From: Selaginella moellendorffii
Lineage: Eukaryota > Streptophyta > Lycopodiopsida > Selaginellales > Selaginellaceae
DNA: 64,000 nt
NCBI RefSeq assembly: GCF_000143415.4
Contig: NW_003314430.1
Coordinates: 62,001 to 126,000 of the forward strand
Direction: 5' to 3'
The notes beneath the pieces were generated by a model that did not search any database, was not told the DNA's origin, and saw only the letters and a list, made by a program, of their open reading frames with translations. Both the position numbers and the translations under genes were made by a program. This document shows, piece by piece, positions 23,047 through 33,277 of the stretch; the first letter of the stretch is position 1; every line of letters begins with the position of its first letter.

Positions 23047-25320
23047 TGATAGTTGCTCTTACACTACTCTGTAAGGAGTCTATATTTCTCTTGACGATAT
23101 TATTTGTGCAGTGGCTGTCACAATATATACTGCTCCAAATTCTGGAATGTCGCTGGCTTGCATCTTTTTCAAAAGGAGGCAAGAAGAACTTATTTGACTA
23201 ACATAAAAGTTTGTTCTGGCCATGGTCGTCCATGACAAACTTGATCTCCAGTGCACCACAGCAGTGTGAACATAAAGAAGAATCTGTAGTAGAGAAAAAG
23301 AAAAGGAACAAGTTAGCAAAGAACCAACAAAACAATTTTACAAAAAAAATTGTTGTAACACACAATACATGCTTTTTAAATTACTGTCAACCATCGACAG
23401 ATTAATTAGCCCTTACACCCTAAGTCAATTGGCTAAAGATCTTTATTTTATTATCTTAACCTGGTGCTTAATAATCTTCCTTTTGCTAGGGAATAATCTG
23501 CAATCATATTTAAATCACCCTTGGTCACTATAGTCTTTCTCTTATAGTTTACCAAATTTTAGTTCTCCCTCTAGATCCATTATGTTGAATATTTCTTTAA
23601 AATATTTTTGCCCCACTCGTTAGCCATGAGAATCAAATCTAACTTTGATTACACCTTAAGTCAATGGTAATCACTACATTGCAAAGCTTTTTCTTTATTT
23701 TATTATCTTGACCTGATGCCTAATATTGGGGGTGGTGATCTGCTTTACGTCAACACTTTCACAGTAATTCTTCCTTAATCCTTTCTAGCTTTCCATGCGT
23801 ATGTTTAAGCCCAGAGGATATTCCGTCGCGGCGCCATTGATTCCAATATTCCAATGGCGCCATTGATTCGACTAAGCCCAGAGGATATTCCAAAGAATAA
23901 ATTAAAATATACAAATTTTAAATGCTGCATATTAAAGATCTAAAGCCCATTTGAAACATTAGATTTGGGCTTAAACATGAATGACTTTAGATCGATTGAC
24001 CGTACACAGAAAGGCTAATCCTTCGAGGCTAAGCTCGAAGAATTCATGATATGAATCGTGAAGTGGATTTAAGAGCCATTCTCGTTTAAATTTCTAGGCA
24101 AAGAAGAGCTTCACCACAATGCAATTGCTCTGTGCGTAAGGATTTGACATTCTTTTCTTCGCGTTTCAGGTCACAAAAACACTGAGCTGAAAGTGTATGG
24201 AGGTGAATACTACAGGTTTGTGATTGCCTTCTCTTGCTCTGGCTAGAACTCACGTTCTACCGATACAACATCGAATGGAAGCTCCTCCGAAGAGGCTAAG
24301 CTATATGCCTTCAATTTCGTTTTTACTTCGTTTCTCGACTAACAAAAGATCTCTTGAGACTAGATTTTAAATCAAAATGTAAGATAAGATGGATATAAGA
24401 TGGATGAACACAGGCTCTTTTGTTCTATTTTCTGGACCTTATTACACGCTGAAGGTTGGCTGTTTGTAGACATCTGTAATAACCTGGTTAAACATTTGTA
24501 TGTTTGCCGTCGCGAGTGGAGTTCCAAAAAACTACCTCATGGTGATCATTGTGGGAGCAGCAGTCCAGGCCATTGTGCTGCTTATTCTACACCATTAAAA
24601 AGTTCGCCCACTTCGTCCAAAACGTTCTATGGTTGTAGAATTAGTGAAAACATAAAGAAAAGCGCATGAAAATGTTACAGTAAAGGCACCCCTTGACCTC
24701 ACCAATGGAAGAAAATAAGTAAGCATTTCGGTAAGGGGAGAGGGAGAATCTGTAATGTAAACTCTAGGCGAGACGCAAAGCACGAAGAACACTGAGAAAG
24801 TTCTCCCACTTAAGGAGATCGCCTGCCCTAGCTAAATCAAAGAGAGAAGAACTCAGATTCGCCTTTTCTCAGCCAAATCGTCGCAAGCTCTCAGTGGTGT
24901 CAACGTATCGGCTATCGCTTGATGCGAAGACCACGATCATCAAACTCACAAGACTTGGATTGCGCTGATTTTTTGTCGAATCATCACCGTTCCTGGGCAA
25001 GAACAAGGGCACTTCCACGGGGGAGAAAACCAAACTCGCTCCTGCCCATACCTCCTCGCCATCGAAATCATCTTTGCTGCGAGATCGCGTCACAAAAAAG
25101 GCAAGACAGGAGGTACCAATCGATCATCCCACGCCGCAAGAACAGGGCATCAGACTTAAACTAATGAGCGTAGAGGAGCCCTACCAGGGACGGCCGAGAT
25201 TAAATCACTGATCCAACGGGCACGATCTCTTATGTCGTTTAGCCCAGATTAACAAAGTTGAGAAGGTTTACCAGCAACACAGTCAATGGCGCTGACTGGA
25301 AATTGAAATTTGACTGCCCA
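23047..25320. other. Intergenic with degraded repeats, no gene recognised
   Basis: About 2.3 kb. Two imperfect direct copies of a stretch containing TTTATTTTATTATCTT lie at about 23407-23505 and 23648-23750. The phrase AAGCCCAGAGGATATTCC occurs twice (near 23808 and 23874) around a short GC-rich inverted motif. Open frames near 24900-25160 show no domain. Confidence 0.5.
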
Positions 25321-25323
25321 GTC

Positions 25324-25333
25324 AAATAAATAG
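25324..25333 (+). promoter_or_regulatory. TATA-like AAATAAATAG for the germin-like gene
   Basis: The motif ends 30 bp before the ATG at 25364, which implies a very short leader. The MiAMP1-like gene has the same motif at a similar distance. Confidence 0.5.
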
Positions 25334-25363
25334 TGTGCGAGGATCCGGAGCGTGATCACGAAA

Positions 25364-26047
25364 ATGGCTCATGGAAATCTCTCCTCGCTGCCGCCACTGC
25401 TGCTTATTCTCATTTCTTCCTTGGTGATCTTCTCATCCCGCGCTGCCGATCCCGATCCAGCGCAGGATTATTGCGTCGCAAACGTCGAGCTCCCGCTGCG
25501 AGTGAATGGCTTCACTTGCAAGCCCGAGGTCACTCCGCTCGATTTCGTCTCCTATCTCCTGCGAGAGCCCCCGAATCCCACCGCCCTGGAGAACAATCGA
25601 CTGGGTTCCATCGTCACGCAGGTGAACGTCCAGAGTTTCCCGGGGCTCCACACCCAGGGCCTCTCGATCCAACGCTTCACGTACGCCCCCGGCGGCGTGA
25701 TTCCTCCCCACGTCCATCCCCGGTCCTCGGAGCTGCTCTACGTCCTCCAGGGAACGGTCGTGGCGGGGTTTGTGACCACGGACAACCGGCTGTTCCAGGC
25801 GACGCTGGAGCCCGGCGACCTCTTCATCTATCCCAGAGCTCTCATCCACTTCTCGGTGAACACGGGCGAGACGCCGGCGCTGGCGATCGCGAGCTTCAAC
25901 AGCGCCAATCCGGGCACGGCGCTGCTGCCCAACGCGCTCTTCGCGTCCGTGCCCGTGCTCCCGGCCGCGGTGCTCGCCAAGACGTTTGCGTTGAGCCAGA
26001 GGGTCATGGAGAGCTTACGGCTCGCATTGAGGAGCATTCTAACCTAG
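25364..26047 (+). CDS. Germin-like protein, secreted cupin
   Basis: Germin-like proteins are apoplastic Mn-binding cupins with oxalate oxidase or superoxide dismutase activity in some members. The intronless frame encodes 227 residues. A hydrophobic signal peptide ends near residue 27. Cys37 and Cys52 would form the conserved disulphide. Cupin box 1 is GVIPPHVHPRSSELLYVLQG with His116, His118 and Glu123; box 2 is GDLFIYPRALIHFSVN with His162. All four metal ligands are present. The first in-frame ATG is at 25364; a GTG 12 bases earlier is not a credible start. A partial copy of its last codons and 3' UTR lies at 28172-28318, beyond a kinase-like pseudogene. Confidence 0.95.
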   Translation: MAHGNLSSLPPLLLILISSLVIFSSRAADPDPAQDYCVANVELPLRVNGFTCKPEVTPLDFVSYLLREPPNPTALENNRLGSIVTQVNVQSFPGLHTQGLSIQRFTYAPGGVIPPHVHPRSSELLYVLQGTVVAGFVTTDNRLFQATLEPGDLFIYPRALIHFSVNTGETPALAIASFNSANPGTALLPNALFASVPVLPAAVLAKTFALSQRVMESLRLALRSILT

Positions 26048-26149
26048 CTAGTAGCAGTAGCAGTAGTGATCTATCGATTCTCTGTCGCGATTATCTACAT
26101 CGATCGATCGATCCATTCGTGCTTTGAATTTAAATTTGAAAGGTCTTTT

Positions 26150-28145
26150 CCTAATAGAATACCCTTGGGTTTGGAAAAGGCTGGCGGATAGGTCGCGCTT
26201 CTTCGAAAGATGCCAATGTTTTGTCTCGCAGGGAAATCAGTGTGATCAGGGAATATCTATCCTCATCAGAGGACGTCAAAGATGACATAGTCCACATCGA
26301 AATGACGAACAACGAGGGAGCGCTGAAGGGCACTGTTCAAGTCAGTCGCTGACAAGGCGTTTGAGGTGCTTGAGGCGGCAAGGACGCGTGAGCGTGAGCG
26401 TGAGGCGGAGGCGGCAGCAATAATCAGTAAGTTCCTCTTCTTGCTCGTGTATTTCGGTCTCATGTCGATTCTTCCGCGTGAGCAAAGCTCGTACTTGGAC
26501 TTGGAAAATGCGCATCAGAATGATGGGAGGATTGTGACAGTCCAGCACGCCATCTCTGGGAGCACGAAGCGATACTCAGTGATGCTGAAGTCGGGCCGGT
26601 TGCTGCAAGGAACGTCCGAAAGCTCCTCACGAACCTACGGGCCGACATCGAGCGCCACGCTAACTGCTGGCAAATCCGTCAGTGCGTTCGGGAGCCGGAT
26701 GACTCCTGCAATGATCTCGTCTACCAGGATGCAGCACGACTGGTAGTCGGCCACTGTACCACGCAAAATGTTGACATGCACAACTTCACAAAGTGCTGCC
26801 GGTTCCAAAGGAACAGACTAGCAAGATCAGCGGCAGGCGACAGCACCTTACCTGACTTCGCTATTGGCATCGTCCAGCCGGCCATGGTGGTATCGACTAA
26901 TGCTTACGAGTGGTGCGACATCTACGTGGAGTTCAAAAACGACGAATCCAAGCTTGCTGAGGGGTGTGGCCAGGTTCTGGATAGGGCAGAGAAGCGCTGG
27001 AAAGATGCTTGCGCCAAGAAGAAGGTGGCGTTGGGTGGTGTGTCTACAGGCAAAGATCTATTACCTATGGTCGTATTCACAGATGCAATTGTCGGCTCTC
27101 ATGTTGTCAAAGGTGTCAGGTGGAGCTTGGAAAGTGATGGAGCCGCAGGTGTGACACCAGGAGTGGTGCATGTGGATAGTTTGGCGCTGCCGGAGCTCCT
27201 CTTCCAGATCTTCTGTGCCTTGCACTTTTCCAGCAGATGTTTCACCATGAAACCAGGAGCTGGCATTCCAAAGCTGGAGCCTTCCCACTCATACAAGGAG
27301 AAGTATGTCGTGCGGTCTGATTCAGGCGAGATATGGGAGCTAGAGCTCGTCCACACGTACATGGACTTCCTCTTCCGCGGGGGCTGCTATTTGGTTCGGT
27401 TGGATGGCAGCAAGCAGCAAGTGGTGCTCAAGCGAGGCCCATGCAGTCGGTCAAGTGTGCAGCTGAAGGATTTGGTCTTCCAATTGAGCTCTTCAGCCAG
27501 GTTGAGAATGAGATCCGCGTTCGGGAGGTTCTGGCTGCCAGTGGATGCAAGATCAGGATCCCCGAGATTCTGTAGTCAGGCACGGCTTTACAGCCGTTTG
27601 GCTGGAGAAACTGCCCGATCGTGCTCATGAATTACGTTGGTGAATCGCTACACAGCAAGACGCTTCCTATCCGGGACGCCGCCAAGATGGGAGCTAGCCT
27701 GCCAATCCCAAAGTCGAGAAGGTGGAGCCGCTCCAAACCAACTCCTTGCTCGCGGTAAGCAACGTTCCTGGAGCTGATGTCTCTATGGATTATCTCCCGC
27801 TTGTGCAGATCCAGCACCGTCTCCACCGTGATTTCCTCGGACAATGGTGGTAGCGTGGGAAGCAGCTCTGTCAAGGACCTGGAGTTTGGCTCCATGAACT
27901 CGGTGTTGGGCAACAGCGTTGACGCTTCAGCGGATCTGGAGGGCATTCTGTATACGATGGTAAAGGTGGCCGGGATGGATCTGCCGTGGTCGACTGCTGC
28001 GCAGGAGGAGGACGAGGACTTGGTGGTTACCATCCGGCGCCAGGTGTTGGACCAGGGCTTCCTTGCGAAGCTCAAGGAGCCCCTCTTCAATCAGTTGCAA
28101 CAGGCAGTGTTCAACGTCCGCCCTGATGTTCCTTCACCATATGAT
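26150..28145 (+). pseudogene. Broken Crinkler-associated protein kinase with internal inversion
   Basis: The plus strand carries, in several frames, EVGPVAARNVRKLLTNLRAD, YEWCDIYVEFKNDESKLAEG, a glycine-poor N-lobe region (VLKRG), CPIVLMNYVGESL (hinge-like) and, at about 27840-28060, DLEGILYTMVKVAGMDLPW, which fits the C-lobe of casein-kinase-like and Crinkler kinases. The catalytic block lies on the minus strand at about 27822-27690: LHKREIIHRDISSRNVAYRE then LHLLDFGIGR. HRD, N and DFG are all kept there. An inversion of about 190 bp, plus frameshifts further upstream, explains this order. No continuous protein can be made. It follows the germin-like gene directly and ends at a copied germin tail. 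Confidence 0.7.
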
Positions 28146-28171
28146 CATTTCCATTGTCTAGCCTCTAAATC

Positions 28172-28318
28172 TCCCGGCTCGCCCCTGCTCGCCAAGACGT
28201 TTGCATCGAGGCAGAGGGTCATGGAGAGCTTGCTGCTTGCATTGAGGAGCATTCTAGTAGAGTAGTGACCAATCGATCCTATCCATTCATGATGCTGTTT
28301 GAATTTAAATTTGAAAGA
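28172..28318 (+). pseudogene. Duplicated 3' end of the germin-like gene
   Basis: The plus strand from GCTCGCCAAGACGTTTGC onward matches the end of the germin-like gene (25970-26040), encoding LLAKTFASRQRVMES and LLLALRSIL. The following UTR shares GAATTTAAATTTGAAAG with 26125-26145. The repeated CGATCGATC tract of the parent is shortened here. Only about the last 30 codons are present. Confidence 0.85.
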
Positions 28319-28545
28319 ACTTTCAACGACTATAGAGAGGAATTAGGGTTCTTGCAATGTCGCAGCTAGAACGACTGTGTCTTTGGCGATGGCGGGCCTT
28401 GGATCGCTCTTTTCAACATCTAGAAGCTGGTGAGGAAGATTCATCGTCGCAGCGCAAATGAATCCCACGCAACAAGCTCGTGAGCGGCCGGCCCTCGCCA
28501 TCATCTTTCTGTGCTCGCCCCAAATTTCGTCGCGGCGAGCTCGAG

Positions 28546-29825
28546 ATGGAAGATCGATCGAGAAATGGGGTGGAGCAGCCGGTGATCGGGCAGGATAGCA
28601 ACAGGAAGCTCCGGATCTTGAGCATCGATGGCGGTGGAATGAGAGGAATCATCCCAGCCCATATGCTGGCCTACTTGGAAACGGCTCTCAAGGAGAAGAG
28701 CCACAATCCAGACGCTCGCATCGCCGATTTCTTCGATCTGGCGGCTGGAACCAGCGTTGGGGGACTCATTGCCGTGATGCTCTTCGCATCATCCGACTGC
28801 CGCGATGATCAAGACGAAGAAATCTCCTCCTCCTCCTCATCGTCCACGGGAGATCATCAAAACCACGGTTCTAAGTCACTACGTCGGCCTCTCTTCACGG
28901 CCGCAGAGGTTTGCACGTTCATCTCGGACAGAGGCAAGGAGATTTTCAAGATCCCATACCCGCAGCGAGTGTTTGCAAAGGTCCGAGGGATCATGACACC
29001 CAGGTACTCCACCAAGTTCTTCGAGAGAATCCTCAAGCAGCACTTGGTCCGAGGTGGTGGCGATGGCAGAGATCTCACACTGGATGACACGCTCAAGCCC
29101 ATCGTCATTCCCTGCTACGATCTCACAAACGCCAGCGCCTTTTGCTTCTCGCGAATCTCCGCCAACTTCAAGCTCTGGGAGGTTTGCCGGGCTACCACGG
29201 CGGTTCCATCGTTCTTCAAGCCCATCCACGTCTCGTCCGTGGATGGAAAGCACGAGTTCACGGCAGTCGACGGTGGCCTGGTGGTGAACAATCCCACCGC
29301 CGCGGCGATCACGCATGCTTTGCACGACAAGGCTCGCTTCCCGGGTGTCCGAGGGGTGGAAGACATGCTCGTTCTATCGCTCGGCACCGGACAGTTTGAT
29401 CAAACTTACCGCTACAACAAAGTGGAGCGGTGGGGAGCTTTCCAGTGGGCCAAACCCATTGCCAAGATCATCATGGACGGAATCTCGGACATGGTGGATC
29501 ACACGGTCAGCATGGCGTTTAGCAAGCACCGAGAGAATTACGTGAGGATTCAGGTGGGTTATCTATCGTTGAGAGTTTGCTTTGACGAACGACTAAAGTT
29601 TGTTTGCTTTGCTTCCAGATGTCTGGCTTGCCGGGCAAAGCTCTCCTCGCAATGGACGATCCAAGCCAGGCCAACGTGAAGACACTAACCGAGATTTCTA
29701 CTCGGCTCTTGGACCAAAAGAGCTCGGAACACATCCCGTTTAACGGGCGAAGAGTTTTGGAAGAGAGTAATAGACAGAAGCTGGACTGGTTTGCCGAGCA
29801 ACTCGTGGCAAACACTCCATCGTGA
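28546..29825 (+). CDS. Patatin-like phospholipase, class II
   Basis: Patatin-type lipid acyl hydrolases release fatty acids from membrane lipids and act in defence and lipid turnover. Exons 28546-29553 and 29619-29825 encode 404 residues. The oxyanion motif is DGGGMRG near residue 28-34. The nucleophile is Ser70 in GTSVGG, and the catalytic Asp242 sits in VDGG. LSLGTG is also conserved. A Ser-rich and Asp-rich loop (residues 83-110) replaces a shorter loop of angiosperm patatins. There is no signal peptide, which fits a cytosolic enzyme. The ATG at 28546 is the first in frame. Confidence 0.94.
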
Positions 29826-29894
29826 TCGATTGAATATAGTTTCTTATATACAGGATCTTTCATATGCACAACGATGAGAAGCTTTTTACACAAT

Positions 29895-31864
29895 CTACAG
29901 GGCTTGGGCGGTACTCGAGCATGCCTCCGCGCTAGCAGCAGCCATGCGAGGTACGTCCACTCCTTCGTTGCAAAGATTTGCAAACGCTCTCATGTGTTTC
30001 ATGCCATACTGTCCCAGCAAACCACAGCTCGTCTCGAAAGCTTGCACCTACAAAGTCACATCATAGAGAGAAGATCATCGAAAAGATCACACAAAGTTCT
30101 CGAAGAACACTTGCCAGCGATTTCAGGCACGTCCAATCGTCCACGAGCGCGAGGCCGGAGCCCCGGACGGTGCTTAGAACTTTGGATGCCGCAGCCTTGG
30201 AGCCAAACAGACGCTCGCCAACTTGGTCCACGCTCTCGTCGACGTGCTGTCTGTGAGCCAAGGCGTTCATCATCCTCTCGCGAGCTTCTCGTTTGGCACT
30301 TCCATCCTTGGCTCGGCGATACTACACTCGACGAAACGATGCAATCATCGATCTAGAAAAGAAAAGTTCTTCTCTTCGTACCTTGCTCCACAGGTGTAGC
30401 AAATCCGCATCACGCTGGCTAACACCATTGGCACTGCTCGGGATGATCAAGTCGCCATTGCCATCCGCGATTGCGGGATCAAAGCCCAAGAACATGGAAA
30501 GCGGGTTAGAGTTGAGCTCCACGTCGCCGTATTGCATTACGTGTGATCCGGCCTCGTAAGTGTTGTGATTCGAGGTTCTATCTTTCACCTGCAAGATCGA
30601 AGTAAATACCAAGAGATCCCGATCGATTCAGCAAACTCACGTCTAGATACTGTTGAAGTAGCGTCTCCCTCTTGAGATTGTGAACTTCGCTGTTTGGAAG
30701 AGAGATCTCGTAAGCTCAAACGTCAAGAAAACTTAGAACTTTAGAAGAACCTGTCCTCCATCCAAGCGACGCTGTAGAGATCTCCCAAGCAAGTATCATA
30801 CTCGGGAGGAGCCGAGGGTAGCATTCCAGGGCAGTAAGTTCCCCAGCTGCTCTCGATCGCGTTGGAAGCGGTGGTAACGTAGAGATCCAGTCCCAGTGGA
30901 AGCAATCCCTCGACCATGCTGCCACTCTCGCAAGCCTCGATATATATCACCTAAAGTTGGCAGCTCGAGTAGTAGCATCTTCTTTAGCTCACGACGAACA
31001 AAGAAAGAACAAAGATGAAAAGATCTTTACCATTTCTCTGTAGCCTCCGGATGCGTGCTTCTTCTTGATGACGTCGATGAGATCATTTGCGTAGAGATTC
31101 GACTCTCCGGGCATTCCTGTCAAGCACGACAAGCTAAGTTGTTTGTCTTTCTCGAGTCTAGAACAAAGAAGGAATCACCGAGAACTCCAGGGCCTCCGTG
31201 ATCCGAGTAGAAGAGAAAGACATGATCTTCCGGCCCGCTGCTCACGACTTTGCCAGTTCCGCCGCTGGTGGAATTCTTGTCCCCGAGAAGAACAGCCAGG
31301 AAATTCTCGGCGGTCACGGCAGCGCCCGTGTAATCCTGGCCACAGAACAATCAATCAATAACGTAACTTCCAAGAAATCCGCGAACAAGTCAAAACTCCT
31401 TCACCTTTGGAACTCCGGCATAAACGTCGGATCCTTGGGGATGATTGATGATCGTTCCCGGGCGAGGATTGTCCGTGTTGTTGGCTATGTCGTCGAACAT
31501 CATCACCACAATGTTTTCCTCCTTGAGACCATTGCTGCGCAGCAACTGGTATGCATGGCAAACATCCGCCTAGAGGAAAGCGCAGTTTGGAAGCAAACAA
31601 GAGCAAACGAAGAACTTAGAACAAGAAGGAAGCGAAGAACATAGAGAAAGAAAGCGATGGAAAGACTCCTCTCACCTGGTGCCTGTAGTTGCCAAACCCG
31701 GAAGATCCAGCAACTAGCAGCGCCCACCTCGTCCCGGACGCAACGTCCTCGCTCGAGGGCATGCGAATTGGATTGTGGGCTGCGAAAAAGTCCAGTGGCC
31801 TGGCCACCGCCACCGCCACCGCCACCATCGCTAGAACCAGCCACAGGAAGAATCCCACTCCCAT
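29895..31864 (-). CDS. VPE: Vacuolar processing enzyme (legumain, C13)
   Basis: VPE is an Asn/Asp-specific cysteine protease that matures vacuolar proteins and drives vacuole-mediated cell death. Nine exons on the minus strand (31864-31676, 31569-31405, 31335-31179, 31116-31031, 30950-30751, 30689-30641, 30588-30382, 30321-30115, 30047-29895) encode 470 residues. A signal peptide covers the first 25 residues. The catalytic pair is His164 in FYSDHGGPG and Cys206 in EACESGSM, with the 42-residue spacing of the family. WALLVAGS, the C-terminal inhibitory region DDWTCLKSL and [16 protein letters not shown] are present. The donor of the last intron is GC (GCAAGT) rather than GT. The start codon lies only 121 bp from the stop of the gene upstream. 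Confidence 0.95.
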
Positions 31865-31985
31865 GACGACGATCTCTCTCGAGAAAGAAAGAAAGAAAGA
31901 AAACCGAAGGGTTACGAGAGAGCTTGAGTCTCTCTCTCTCCCTTTATCGTGAACAGTAAGAGAGCCCACCTAGACTCCCAAAACT

Positions 31986-32540
31986 CTAGCCAAGACTGTC
32001 GAGGAATCCATCCACGTCGGCCTTGATGGTGCTTAGATCCGCCTCGGCGCTCAAGCTCAGCTTGCCATCGCTCACGCTCACCAGCACCTTGGCCTGGAAC
32101 GCGTTGGCGTAGGCATTGGGATTGCAAAACAGCTCGAATCCCACCTCCTCGCCGCCATCGCCACCATCGCCACCATCGCCAGCGCGGTATGCAAACTCGA
32201 CGCTCTTGAGCCTCTTGGGCCGCCCTCCTTCCTCGTGCGCCTGCTGCTTCTCCCGGAACGTCTGGATCAGTCCTTCCATCGTCCCGCTCAGCGCTCGCGC
32301 CTTGTCCATCGACATCGGCATTGTGATGGACGTCTCGCCAACGTGAAGCGTCAAGCTCTTGGACGCGATCGTCGTCGTCCCCGCGGCTACCAAAACACAC
32401 TAAAAATCCCACCTTTGCCTCGAATTCGACATCTCACCTGCGCTGGGATTGCCGTTGGAGCTCGAGCAAGCGATCGGCAATGCGGTGTGCCTGTGTGACA
32501 AGAACACTCTCGGAAGAGCAACCATGCCCGCCATAGCCAT
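31986..32540 (-). CDS. Small conserved-looking protein, possibly plastid, unknown function
   Basis: Two exons on the minus strand, 32540-32438 and 32386-31986, give 167 residues. The first 35 residues are rich in Ser, Arg and Ala with no acidic residue, as in a plastid transit peptide. The mature part holds GLIQTFREKQQAHEEGGRPK, a GDGGDGGDGG linker and a beta-rich C-terminus ending DLSTIKADVDGFLDSLG. I do not recognise the family. Frame is kept across a 51-bp GT-AG intron, and codon use matches the neighbours, so the gene is probably real. Confidence 0.7.
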
Positions 32541-32604
32541 TGTTCTTCCGGACCACAAAAACTAACAAAACCCTCGATCTTCTTCCTCTCTATCTTAGCT
32601 CCAA

Positions 32605-32976
32605 ATGGCGGCAGCGATCAAATGGGACGATGGCTTCCCCAAGCTGGATCTCGACTCGTTTAGCTCCAAGAGGAAGCGATCGCTCAAGAGATCCTCCAAG
32701 AACAACTGGCTCCAAAGATCGCTGCAGTGGATCGAGGAGAGGAACCTGGGGCCGGGCGGCGGCGCTGGGATCGGGTGTGGAGTAGGGCTGGGATTGGGCG
32801 TGACGGGATCGCTAGGACTGGGCGCTGGATCCTGGAACGACCTCCGTGTCATCTTCGGAGTAGGCGCCGGGTGTGGCGTTGGAATCGGGTATGGAATCGG
32901 GCATGGGCTTGGCTTTCTCTGGGATAGGCCACCGGGACCATCGCCACCACCACCAAAACGAAATTTTGTCTCGTGA
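32605..32976 (+). CDS. Small glycine-rich protein, TGD5-like candidate
   Basis: An intronless frame of 123 residues. A basic N-terminus (KRKRSLKRSSKNNW) is followed by two Gly-rich hydrophobic segments, GIGCGVGLGLGVTGSLGLG and GVGAGCGVGIGYGIGHGLGF, each long enough to span a membrane. The C-terminus is Pro-rich (PPGPSPPPP). The pattern recalls TGD5, a small Gly-rich protein of the chloroplast envelope that links lipid transfer complexes. Low complexity makes that match weak. It is divergent from the gene at 31986-32540, with start codons 65 bp apart. Confidence 0.7.
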   Translation: MAAAIKWDDGFPKLDLDSFSSKRKRSLKRSSKNNWLQRSLQWIEERNLGPGGGAGIGCGVGLGLGVTGSLGLGAGSWNDLRVIFGVGAGCGVGIGYGIGHGLGFLWDRPPGPSPPPPKRNFVS

Positions 32977-33051
32977 TTCTTCTTCCTCCCAAGAACAAGA
33001 ATAAGATCTCTTACGTTCGATTTCCATAGCTAAAGCTAGAAGATAGAATCG

Positions 33052-33175
33052 CTCCATAGCTACGTAGAAGAAAGCTACCTAGAAGATAGACTACGTAGAA
33101 GAAATCTAAGAATCTCCATAGCTACGTAGAAGAAAGCTACCTAGAAGATAGACTACGTAGAAGAAATCTAAGAAG
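33052..33175. repeat. 62-bp tandem duplication
   Basis: Two almost identical 62-bp units starting CTCCATAGCTACGTAGAAG lie head to tail between the glycine-rich gene and the RING gene, with a partial third unit upstream. Each unit holds shorter internal copies of CTACGTAGAAGAAA. It probably lies in the 3' UTR of one of the two converging genes. Confidence 0.9.
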
Positions 33176-33277
33176 CTCCATAGCTCATATGAATATGGAC
33201 CAAGGTCTCCAAGTATATACAAACCGGGTAAAAATCCCATCTTGCTCGATCTTCCTCCATTTCATCTGTCGCGAGCT

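Noticed and set aside
24869-25164. Open frames on both strands upstream of the germin-like gene
   Set aside because: No recognisable domain or splice structure; probably promoter-flanking sequence.
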